From contig JAFQDY010000190.1 in the NCBI GenBank assembly GCA_017399325.1, positions 1 through 5,369 on the forward strand: DNA of 5,369 nucleotides, in the 5' to 3' direction. Under the pieces are notes generated by a model. That model did no database searches. It saw nothing but the letters and a program-made list of their open reading frames with translations, and was not told where the DNA came from. This DNA comes from Oscillospiraceae bacterium (GTDB lineage Bacteria > Bacillota > Clostridia > Oscillospirales > Oscillospiraceae). The translations under genes and the position numbers were made by a program. This document shows, one piece after another, positions 1-5,337 of the stretch; within the stretch, counting starts at the first letter, position 1, and every line of letters begins with the position of its first letter.

Positions 1-1
1 C

Positions 2-412
2 ACCGACTTCCCCAACGACAGAACTGCCGGTATGGCCGGTGTCGTGGCAATTCCTCACTTGGGTGCTTCTACAGAGGAAGCAGAGGACAACTGCGCCAAA
101 ATGGCTGTCAGACAGATAATGAATTATCTGGAAAACGGCAATATTGTTAATTCTGTGAATTACCCCAACTGTGATATGGGCATCTGCAAAAAGGCTGCAA
201 GAGTTACCATTCTGCACCAGAATATTCCCAATACTCTGAGCCAGTTTACTTCTGTTTTTGCAAAAAGGGAGATCAATATCTCTGACTTGATGAACCGTAG
301 TAGAGGTGAATTTGCTTACACAATGCTGGATTTGGACAGCATTCCTACTGCTGATGCAATTGAGGAACTGCGTGGTATCAACGGCGTTCTGCGCGTAAGA
401 CAGATTGGTTGA
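2..412 (+). CDS. serA: D-3-phosphoglycerate dehydrogenase, C-terminal part (partial at 5' end)
   Basis: This is the last 136 residues of a phosphoglycerate dehydrogenase, which oxidises 3-phosphoglycerate to 3-phosphohydroxypyruvate with NAD, the first step of serine biosynthesis in the cytoplasm. The frame is open from base 2 to the TGA at 410-412; the start lies outside the window. The segment IPHLGASTEEAEDN (visible residues 17-30) is the conserved end of the D-2-hydroxyacid dehydrogenase NAD domain, and its His (codon 56-58) corresponds to the family's catalytic acid/base histidine. A linker (NSVNYPNCDMG) follows, then a roughly 75-residue ACT-type domain (about ARVTILHQNIPNTLSQFTSV to the end), the usual site of serine feedback control in this family. 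It is a short-tailed SerA with one ACT domain. The residue before PHLGAST and the ACT join both look intact. Other ACT-bearing hydroxyacid dehydrogenases are possible but less likely. Confidence 0.9.
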   Translation, partial: TDFPNDRTAGMAGVVAIPHLGASTEEAEDNCAKMAVRQIMNYLENGNIVNSVNYPNCDMGICKKAARVTILHQNIPNTLSQFTSVFAKREINISDLMNRSRGEFAYTMLDLDSIPTADAIEELRGINGVLRVRQIG

Positions 413-449
413 TAATTTTCTGTTTTCCGAAATATTTAAATACAATTTA

Positions 450-525
450 CAAGGCTACACAAAACACTTATCACCTCAGAAGGTTAGATTCCTATGGTGC
501 AAGGGTTTGCGTAGCCTTGTTTTTC
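450..525 (+). terminator. Probable serA terminator: inverted repeat with long loop and T run
   Basis: CAAGGCTAC (450-458) is exactly complementary to GTAGCCTTG (511-519). After one A/C mismatch the stem continues with CAAA (460-463) against TTTG (506-509). The right arm runs directly into TTTTT (520-524). It begins 38 bases after the serA stop, as expected for a rho-independent terminator. The 42-base loop is unusually long for one and contains its own short pairing, CACC (472-475) with GGTG (496-499), so the structure could instead be a small structured RNA element or a degraded repeat that happens to end in T residues. Confidence 0.6.
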
Positions 526-656
526 GTTGAACAATTGAGGGTGTTAGACTGCAAGAACCGGCCGGGACTATACCACCGGGCTTACGGCGAACGAAGAAAA
601 GGTGGAACGGCTTACCAAAAAGGTGCTTGTCAGAATTTGTATTATTCGGCAGTTTC

Positions 657-684
657 TTGACTATTTATGGAATTGTGGTATAAT
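657..684 (+). promoter_or_regulatory. Strong sigma-A type promoter for the Wzy_C-family gene
   Basis: TTGACT (657-662; 5 of 6 to the -35 consensus) and TATAAT (679-684; perfect -10) are separated by 16 bases. A TG one base upstream of the -10 (676-677) makes it an extended -10 promoter as well. The start of transcription would fall near 690-692, giving a leader of about 35 bases before the ATG at 726. The promoter suggests that the gene is transcribed on its own rather than by read-through from serA. Confidence 0.85.
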
Positions 685-710
685 GAAGCGGAATTGTTGT
701 TTTATTATTG

Positions 711-719
711 GATGGAGGT
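711..719 (+). promoter_or_regulatory. Ribosome binding site that fixes the start at 726
   Basis: GATGGAGGT contains GGAGG (714-718), seven bases before the ATG at 726. It lies downstream of the in-frame TTG at 708, so that TTG would place the ribosome binding site inside the gene. This selects 726 as the start. Confidence 0.85.
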
Positions 720-725
720 TATTCT

Positions 726-2147
726 ATGGTTACGTGCCAGGAAAAATCGATTATTCAACGAATCAACGCCCTGCTGTATTCACCTACCTATTTGATGCTG
801 ATAGGCGGGTTGACGATATTGTCCAATGTATTTGCGATGGAACTGATCGTATACACTGTTTTAATTTTGATTGCGGCCTATATATGTTTGTTGGCAAGGG
901 ATCTGCTTCCGCTATTACCGCTTTTTATTTGCGGTTACATCTCGCCGTCCAGAGGCAATAATCCGGGTCTGAATGACGAATCTATTTTTTCGCTTTCCGG
1001 CGCGGGCTTCTATTGGATCATTCTGCTATCCGCTGTTGCGATTTGCCTGCTTTACAGGTTGATCAAAGATCCGGTTTTTGGTGGCTTAAAATTCTTGCGA
1101 AAGAAGCGAAAACTGCTTGTAAGTATACTAATTCTGGGTGCTGCTTACGCGGTTTCCGGATTGGGTAGTGGGCAGTGGCAGACCCATGGATGGAGAAACC
1201 TGTTCTTTGCATTCTTGCAATTTGCTGCAATTGCCGGACTGTATTTTTTGTTTACCGGTGGTGTTCGCTGGGATCTTGCACCGAAAGCATACCTGTTTTG
1301 GACGGGCACTTGCGTCGGCTATGTGTTGCTGTTCGAGATGATAAATCTGTATTTAACAGCAAATGTCATTATTGACGGTGCGATCTTCCGCAACAATATC
1401 TATACCGGTTGGGGCCACTATAACAACATCGGCGCTATGTTTGCTATGATCATACCGTTGCCGTTTTTCCTGACGGGAAAGGGGCGTTATGCGGGTTTTG
1501 CTTATATTTCTGCCATCCTCTTTTATGTTGGCCTTGTTTTTACATCCTCACGGGGCGCTATTCTGATCGGTACGCCGATATTTATAACCAGTTACATCCT
1601 TTCTCTGTGCCACAGACGCCATGCCCGCAGACAATTCGTGATACATATCGGCGCGCTTGCGTCTGTTGCTTTTGGTGTGTTGTTCCTGGAGGATGAATTT
1701 CTAAACCTGTTTCGCGTCTTTGGTGAGATCGGCCTGGAGTCACCCGCGCGTCTGCGTATTTATGAAATCGGTTGGAATCAATTTAAGCGATTCCCGATTT
1801 TTGGCGGCTCGTTTTTCCCGGTGGACATTACCATTTATTCCTGGTCCAGTTCTGAGAATTTTATATCAATGTTTCCACCACGTTGGCACAACACGTTTGT
1901 TCAGTTACTTGCAACTGGCGGAATCACTTGCCTAATTGCCTATGGCTATCACAGAGTGCAGACATTCCGGTTGTTTTTACGTGACTTCTCCGACGAGAAG
2001 TTGTTCGCAGCACTTTCGATTCTGGCGTTACTGCTGACAAGTATGCTCGATTGCCATTTCTTCAATATCGGACCGGTGCTTCTGTATTCCGCAATCCTTG
2101 CGGTTGTTGAGTGCCAGTTAGGAAAAAATGAAACCCGAACCATTTAG
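726..2147 (+). CDS. Polytopic membrane protein, O-antigen ligase/polymerase (Wzy_C/WaaL-like) family
   Basis: This 473-residue integral membrane protein has roughly 12 hydrophobic segments (for example about 21-56, 93-110, 130-144, 159-178, 190-210, 235-249, 256-272, 279-295, 304-321, 392-407, 427-440 and 446-462). Family marks are GWGHYNNIGAMFAMIIPLPF (228-247), TSSRGAIL (273-280), EIGWNQFKRFPIFGGS (347-362) and RWHNTFVQLLATGG (386-399). Arg276 with Leu280 fits the R-x3-L motif of WaaL-type ligases; His388-Asn389 followed nine residues later by Gly399 fits most of their His motif. The region at about 322-391 would be the large outer loop carrying the reactive His. The family transfers or polymerises lipid-linked glycans at the outer face of the membrane; in a Gram-positive host the likely product is a cell-wall glycopolymer, glycolipid or glycoprotein. 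The substrate cannot be read from the sequence, and ligase cannot be told from polymerase. No glycan genes are next to it. The start at 726 follows GGAGG by seven bases, and the gene ends inside a terminator. Confidence 0.83.
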   Translation: MVTCQEKSIIQRINALLYSPTYLMLIGGLTILSNVFAMELIVYTVLILIAAYICLLARDLLPLLPLFICGYISPSRGNNPGLNDESIFSLSGAGFYWIILLSAVAICLLYRLIKDPVFGGLKFLRKKRKLLVSILILGAAYAVSGLGSGQWQTHGWRNLFFAFLQFAAIAGLYFLFTGGVRWDLAPKAYLFWTGTCVGYVLLFEMINLYLTANVIIDGAIFRNNIYTGWGHYNNIGAMFAMIIPLPFFLTGKGRYAGFAYISAILFYVGLVFTSSRGAILIGTPIFITSYILSLCHRRHARRQFVIHIGALASVAFGVLFLEDEFLNLFRVFGEIGLESPARLRIYEIGWNQFKRFPIFGGSFFPVDITIYSWSSSENFISMFPPRWHNTFVQLLATGGITCLIAYGYHRVQTFRLFLRDFSDEKLFAALSILALLLTSMLDCHFFNIGPVLLYSAILAVVECQLGKNETRTI

Positions 2148-2159
2148 GTTCGGGTTTTT
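2131..2159. terminator. Bidirectional rho-independent terminator shared by convergent genes
   Basis: Bases 2131-2141 pair perfectly with 2147-2157 (11 bp, core ACCCGAACC/GGTTCGGGT) around the 5-base loop ATTTA. T residues at 2155-2159 serve plus-strand transcripts. On the minus strand the stem is followed by CA and then TTTTTT (complement of the A run 2123-2128), so it also ends proBAC transcripts, four bases past the proC stop. The plus-strand gene's stop codon TAG (2145-2147) is in the loop and first stem base, so its last four codons form the left arm. Confidence 0.92.
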
Positions 2160-2160
2160 C

Positions 2161-2946
2161 TTATTTACCAAGTTCTTGATTTCTTTTATATGCTGCATTC
2201 ACACAGGCATGGATCGTTTCATAAAAACGGCCTTCTTCCAATGCGCGAACACCTGCAATGGTACTGCCGCCGGGGGAGCAGACGGCGTTTTTTAAAGCCT
2301 CGGGCGTTTGACCGGTCTGCTGGACCATTTTTGCAGCACCGATCATTGTGGTTGCGGCATATTTTAACGCCTTATCCTTAGGAATTCCACACGCCACAGC
2401 GCCTTCTGCCAGCGCGTCCATAAACATATACATATAAGCAGGTCCGCAACCGGATACAACACCAGCCGCGTCGATCAAGGATTCCTCCAGTTCATCCCAT
2501 TGACCGCAGGGAGAAACATCCCGTAAGAAATCTGACAGAACGTCTTGCTCAACAAGCGCGTTATAGCAGTAAAGCGTCATTCCCGAGCCAACCGCAACAG
2601 GCGTATTAGGCATAATGCGGATCACAGGCAGGGAGGTGCCAGCCATTTCTTCAATGCGTAAAACGGTGAGTCCGGCGGCTATAGAGATCAAAAGAGGTTT
2701 TCTTGCCTTCAAGGTCGGCTGAAGCGGCTTGAGTACGTCTGCCATCATTTGAGGTTTGACGGCAAGAAAGATCCTGTCGCAGGTCTCTGCTACTGTTTGA
2801 TTATCAGCATAGTTGCAGCCAAGTTCCTTCGCAAGATTTGCTGCTTTCCCGGAGCGATCTGTTAATGTGATGCTTTTCGTGGAGTGCGACAGTGCCTTTG
2901 CGATGGCGCTGCCCATATTACCGCAACCGATAAAACCGTACTTCAT
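2161..2946 (-). CDS. proC: Pyrroline-5-carboxylate reductase
   Basis: ProC reduces 1-pyrroline-5-carboxylate to L-proline with NAD(P)H, the last step of proline biosynthesis, in the cytoplasm. The 261-residue length is normal for the family. The N-terminus has the Rossmann fingerprint GFIGCGNMGSA (4-14). FLAVKPQ (60-66) and RIMPNTPVAVGSG (110-122) are the conserved dinucleotide and substrate-pocket segments. The C-terminal dimerisation domain carries SGCGPAYMYMFMDALAEGAV (165-184) and the family signature region PGGSTIAGVRALE (225-237). The segment usually written SGSGPAY has Cys167 in place of the second Ser. The gene is third in the proBAC operon, nine bases after proA. Its AGGAGA site (complement of 2952-2957), five bases before the ATG, overlaps the proA stop codon, so translation is probably coupled. 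A shared terminator lies just beyond the stop. Confidence 0.97.
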   Translation of the reverse strand: MKYGFIGCGNMGSAIAKALSHSTKSITLTDRSGKAANLAKELGCNYADNQTVAETCDRIFLAVKPQMMADVLKPLQPTLKARKPLLISIAAGLTVLRIEEMAGTSLPVIRIMPNTPVAVGSGMTLYCYNALVEQDVLSDFLRDVSPCGQWDELEESLIDAAGVVSGCGPAYMYMFMDALAEGAVACGIPKDKALKYAATTMIGAAKMVQQTGQTPEALKNAVCSPGGSTIAGVRALEEGRFYETIHACVNAAYKRNQELGK

Positions 2947-2951
2947 AATGC

Positions 2952-2957
2952 TCTCCT
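2952..2957 (-). promoter_or_regulatory. proC ribosome binding site overlapping the proA stop codon
   Basis: On the minus strand AGGAGA (2957-2952) lies five bases before the proC ATG (2946-2944). Its first two bases, A and G, are the last two bases of the proA stop codon TAG (2958-2956). A ribosome terminating on proA therefore sits on the proC initiation site, which points to translational coupling and matched ProA and ProC amounts. Confidence 0.8.
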
Positions 2958-4194
2958 ATCTGATGTGTCCTGTTCCGTGGATAATGTATTTATAACTGGT
3001 CAGTTCCTTCAGACCCATAGGACCTCTTGCGTGCAGTTTCTGCGTGGAGATCCCCATTTCGCAGCCAAGACCAAACTCACCGCCGTCAGTAAACCGGGTC
3101 GACGCATTGATGTACACCGCAGCACTGTCAATGCAAGCAGCAAACAGGTCTTTTGCGGTATCATCATTTGTAACGATCGCCTCGCTATGACCGGTCGAAT
3201 GGGCCAGAATGTGGTCAATGGCTTCGTGAACATTGTTAACACATTTTACCGCCAGGATATAGTCCAGGAATTCCGTGTCAAAGTCTTCAGTTGCAGCCTT
3301 GGTGCCGGGAATGATCGTTGCGGCATATTCATCAAGCCGTAATTCAACAGCAGGGGAATGCTCAAGAACCAGTCGCTTGTGCAGCATGGGGAGAAATTCC
3401 TTCGCAATTTCTTTGTCAATAAGCAGAACCTCTTCTGCATTGCATACGCTGGGACGGCTTGTTTTGGCATTTTCAATAATATTTAATGCCATATCAAGAT
3501 CTGCGGACTTTTCCACATAGATGTGGCAGATGCCGGTGCCGGTGGCAATACAAGGAACGGTAGCGTTTGTAACACAGGCGTTGATCAAACCTGCGCCGCC
3601 ACGTGGGATCAGCAGATCTACATAGCCCTGCGCTTTCATAAGTGCGGTTGCGCTTTCGCGGGATGTATCTGTAACCAGATTGATCGCATTCTCGTTGATT
3701 CCGACCGTTCTAAGGCCTGCCCGAAGGGCGTCCACGATCGCGCTGGAGGATAGAAAAGCCTCTTTGCCACCACGCAGGATGCAGACGTTACCGCTTTTCA
3801 GTGTGAGGGCAGCTACATCGCTGGTAACATTGGGACGGCTTTCGTAAATGATCGCTACAACGCCAATAGGGGAGGAAATCTTGTTGATTCTCAAACCATC
3901 AGGTCTGATATATTCGTCTAACTGCAGTCCTACAGGGTCCGGTAATGCCGCTACTTGACGGATCCCATCAGCCATTCCCTGAATGCGCGCAGGTGTCAAA
4001 CGCAATCTGTCCTGCATAACAGGGGAGATAGTGGTTGCTGCCCGGGTAAGGTCTTGAGCGTTTGCTTCCAAAATGCGATCCTGATTGAAAAGCAATGCAT
4101 CTGCCATTGCACAAAGGGCTGCGTTCTTCTTCTCGGTCGACAGTTGTGCGATTTCCGATTTTGCCGCCTTAGCGGCCATAAGCATATCAATCAT
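2956..4194 (-). CDS. proA: Glutamate-5-semialdehyde dehydrogenase (gamma-glutamyl phosphate reductase)
   Basis: ProA reduces gamma-glutamyl phosphate to glutamate 5-semialdehyde with NADPH, the second step of proline biosynthesis; the product cyclises to pyrroline-5-carboxylate, the substrate of ProC. The 412 residues are full length for the family. It is an aldehyde-dehydrogenase-fold enzyme with the ProA-specific YESRPNVTSDVAALTLKSGN (117-136), the nucleotide-binding region LRGGKEA (140-146), LIPRGGAGLI (195-204), ATGTGICH (217-224) and the catalytic cysteine Cys251 in RPSVCNAEEVLL (247-258). The start at 4194 follows GGAGA (complement of 4201-4205) by six bases. In-frame ATGs at residues 4 and 6 are possible alternatives but have poorer spacing. 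The gene overlaps the end of proB by eight bases (4187-4194), which favours coupled translation and fits the known channelling of the unstable glutamyl phosphate between ProB and ProA. Confidence 0.97.
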   Translation of the reverse strand: MIDMLMAAKAAKSEIAQLSTEKKNAALCAMADALLFNQDRILEANAQDLTRAATTISPVMQDRLRLTPARIQGMADGIRQVAALPDPVGLQLDEYIRPDGLRINKISSPIGVVAIIYESRPNVTSDVAALTLKSGNVCILRGGKEAFLSSSAIVDALRAGLRTVGINENAINLVTDTSRESATALMKAQGYVDLLIPRGGAGLINACVTNATVPCIATGTGICHIYVEKSADLDMALNIIENAKTSRPSVCNAEEVLLIDKEIAKEFLPMLHKRLVLEHSPAVELRLDEYAATIIPGTKAATEDFDTEFLDYILAVKCVNNVHEAIDHILAHSTGHSEAIVTNDDTAKDLFAACIDSAAVYINASTRFTDGGEFGLGCEMGISTQKLHARGPMGLKELTSYKYIIHGTGHIR

Positions 4195-4960
4195 GGCTTT
4201 TCTCCGTAAATGTGGTGCCGACGGGCTTGCCGTCGATCACATCATAAATATTTGTAGGCGTGTTGCCGTTAGTGATGATCATATCGCAGCCGCAGGACAG
4301 ACAAATCCGGGCAGCCTCAAGTTTTGTAACCATTCCGCCGGTTCCTAAATTGCTATTGCTGGCGCCTGCCAGGGACAGAATGTGATCGTCAACAGCGCTG
4401 GCCCATTGGATCAGTTCCGCATTGGGATCCAAATGGGGGTCGGCGGTATACAGGCCGTCAATGTCAGATAAAAGAATCAGTTTATCCGCCATAACGCTTT
4501 GCGCAACAATGGCTGCCAGTGTGTCGTTGTCACCAATGACGATTTCTTTTGTTGCGACTGTGTCATTTTCATTGATGACAGGGATCACATTCATTTCTAT
4601 CAACCGGGCCAATGTGTTGCTGAAGTTACTGTGTCGTTCTTCATTTTCTACATCATCGCCGGTGATCAAAAGTTGTGCAACTGTATGATTATATTCACTG
4701 AGCAATTTATCGTATATGTACATCAGTTCACATTGACCGACTGCAGCAGCGGCCTGTTTGCTGGGAATATCTTTGGGGCGTTCCAGCAGGCCTAATTTAC
4801 CGATGCCCATTGCGATAGCACCGGAGGATACGATGATGACCTGATGTCCGGCGTTCTTTACATCGCTGATAACTTTACACAATTCTTCAAAACGTCGGAT
4901 ATTCAGGTGTCCGGTGGGATATGCCAATGTGCTGGTTCCAATCTTAATGACAACTCTCAT
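4187..4960 (-). CDS. proB: Glutamate 5-kinase, short form without PUA domain
   Basis: ProB phosphorylates L-glutamate with ATP to gamma-glutamyl phosphate, the committed step of proline biosynthesis. The 257-residue protein is a single amino-acid-kinase domain: KIGTSTL (6-12, phosphate-binding start), SSGAIAMG (45-52), SKQAAAAVGQ (67-76), VINENDT (128-134), GDNDTLAA (143-150), LSDIDGLYTADP (164-175) and GTGGMVTKLEAA (206-217). The C-terminal PUA domain of the roughly 367-residue E. coli enzyme is absent, as in other short Firmicute ProBs; the gene ends cleanly and overlaps proA, so this is not a truncation. Asp103 (in LLITGDDVE) aligns by eye with E. coli Asp107, where substitution relieves proline inhibition, so feedback control by proline is likely. 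The frame stays open upstream to 5092, but the conserved start MRVVIKIGTS and the GGGAGG site seven bases before 4960 fix the start. Confidence 0.96.
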   Translation of the reverse strand: MRVVIKIGTSTLAYPTGHLNIRRFEELCKVISDVKNAGHQVIIVSSGAIAMGIGKLGLLERPKDIPSKQAAAAVGQCELMYIYDKLLSEYNHTVAQLLITGDDVENEERHSNFSNTLARLIEMNVIPVINENDTVATKEIVIGDNDTLAAIVAQSVMADKLILLSDIDGLYTADPHLDPNAELIQWASAVDDHILSLAGASNSNLGTGGMVTKLEAARICLSCGCDMIITNGNTPTNIYDVIDGKPVGTTFTEKSHD

Positions 4961-4967
4961 TTGAAAA

Positions 4968-4973
4968 CCTCCC
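4968..4973 (-). promoter_or_regulatory. proB ribosome binding site that fixes the start at 4960
   Basis: On the minus strand GGGAGG (4973-4968) lies seven bases before the ATG at 4960-4958. The in-frame upstream ATG at 5092 has no comparable site and lies upstream of the probable promoter, so the 44-residue extension is not expected to be translated. Confidence 0.85.
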
Positions 4974-4990
4974 AAATGTTGCATATAGGT

Positions 4991-5019
4991 ATTATATATC
5001 GAATTGCGCCATAAATAAA
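4991..5019 (-). promoter_or_regulatory. Probable proBAC promoter
   Basis: On the minus strand TATAAT (4996-4991) is a perfect -10. The hexamer 17 bases upstream, TTTATT (5019-5014), is a poor -35 (3 of 6). Transcription would begin near 4984, leaving a leader of only about 24 bases before the proB ATG. That is too short for a T-box or other riboswitch, so control of this operon would have to act at the promoter or on the ProB enzyme. Confidence 0.6.
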
Positions 5020-5250
5020 GAGGAAATTTCTCTAATTCATTTGTTGTTTTAGCATAAATTTTTGATACTGTGTATATATGGTGCTTATGCAAATATTTAC
5101 TATATGAAAAATTAAATGTTCAAACAGTTATATCAAAATGCCATCAATGTTAGAGGAAATGGATATCTTCAAGAATTTAACAATAGAATTACATCTTGAA
5201 ATTTTTGTTCTGGTATATTAATATTGATATATAGAATGGGTAAAAAGCAT

Positions 5251-5279
5251 TTCATCTTTTCAGCATTATTCGATATAAT
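5251..5279 (+). promoter_or_regulatory. Candidate promoter for the fumarase-like gene
   Basis: TATAAT (5274-5279) is a perfect -10 match. With 17-base spacing the -35 would be TTCATC (5251-5256), only 3 of 6. The -10 lies inside the perfect 12-base palindrome ATATAATTATAT (5273-5284). Because the surroundings are about 78% A/T, a TATAAT match can occur by chance, so the call is tentative. The implied leader is about 50 bases. Confidence 0.45.
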
Positions 5280-5304
5280 TATATTGATTTCTTATGCGTA
5301 ATTT

Positions 5305-5328
5305 TAGAAACGATTTTCTAGTGTCTAG
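5305..5328 (+). repeat. Small inverted repeats just upstream of the fumarase-like gene
   Basis: TAGAAA (5305-5310) and TTTCTA (5315-5320) are perfectly complementary around CGAT. A second dyad, CTAG (5318-5321) TGT CTAG (5325-5328), overlaps it by three bases and includes the first bases of the AGGAGG ribosome binding site. The two pairings are mutually exclusive. They could be an operator or a weak leader hairpin, or chance in AT-rich DNA. Confidence 0.35.
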
Positions 5329-5332
5329 GAGG
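5327..5332 (+). promoter_or_regulatory. Ribosome binding site of the fumarase-like gene
   Basis: A perfect AGGAGG lies five bases before the ATG at 5338. It supports this ATG as a true gene start even though only 11 residues are visible. Confidence 0.85.
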
Positions 5333-5337
5333 TTATT

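Larger units (their letters stand above)
413..725. other. Intergenic region between serA and the Wzy_C-family gene
   Basis: This 313-base non-coding stretch holds, in order, an AT-rich lead-out from serA, a long-loop inverted repeat followed by T residues (450-525), a GC-rich island (about 541-625) of unknown meaning, a strong sigma-A type promoter (657-684) and the leader and ribosome binding site of the downstream gene. By hand count, 541-620 has 44 G/C of 80 (55%), whereas 631-720 has 30 of 90 (33%). The six-base pair GTTAGA...TGCAAG occurs twice, at 483-503 and at 543-555, with different spacing. I could not recognise a tRNA, riboswitch or known small RNA here. Confidence 0.7.
4961..5337. 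other. AT-rich divergent intergenic region between proB and the fumarase-like gene
   Basis: This 377-base region separates the leftward proBAC operon from a rightward gene. It is strikingly AT-rich: 5101-5220 has 28 G/C of 120 and 5221-5320 has 22 of 100 by hand count, whereas a proA sample (3601-3660) has 33 of 60. It holds the proB ribosome binding site and promoter on the left, and a candidate promoter, two small dyads and a ribosome binding site on the right. In the middle, about 5020-5250, I see no convincing gene or structured RNA. Confidence 0.75.

Noticed and set aside
478..503. tRNA-like T-arm (GGTTAGATTCC) in the serA downstream region
   Set aside because: There are no matching acceptor, D or anticodon arms, and the T-loop lacks the usual TTCGA sequence.
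409..660. 83-codon open frame starting at the serA stop
   Set aside because: It runs through the inverted repeat at 450-525, has no good ribosome binding site and reads as low-quality Cys/Arg/Tyr-rich sequence.
708..725. Six-codon N-terminal extension of the Wzy_C-family protein from TTG at 708
   Set aside because: The GGAGG ribosome binding site (714-718) would lie inside the extension; it is correctly spaced for the ATG at 726.
2884..3342. Plus-strand open frame of 152 codons antisense to proC and proA, and similar antisense frames within proA and proB
   Set aside because: They are shadows of well-supported minus-strand genes, with no recognisable protein features and no appropriately placed ribosome binding sites.
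4961..5020. T-box or other riboswitch controlling proBAC
   Set aside because: The likely transcript leader is only about 24 bases and contains no T-box motif or specifier stem.
4961..5092. 44-codon N-terminal extension of proB up to an ATG at 5092
   Set aside because: It crosses the proB ribosome binding site and probable promoter, is AT-biased, and precedes the family's normal start MRVVIKIGTS.
5138..5221. 27-codon open frame MPSMLEEMDIFKNL... in the AT-rich spacer
   Set aside because: No ribosome binding site precedes the ATG, and a chance frame of this length is expected in non-coding DNA.
5300..5314. Possible CodY box upstream of the fumarase-like gene
   Set aside because: Only 9 of 15 positions match AATTTTCWGAAAATT; that is too weak in DNA that is about 78% A/T.
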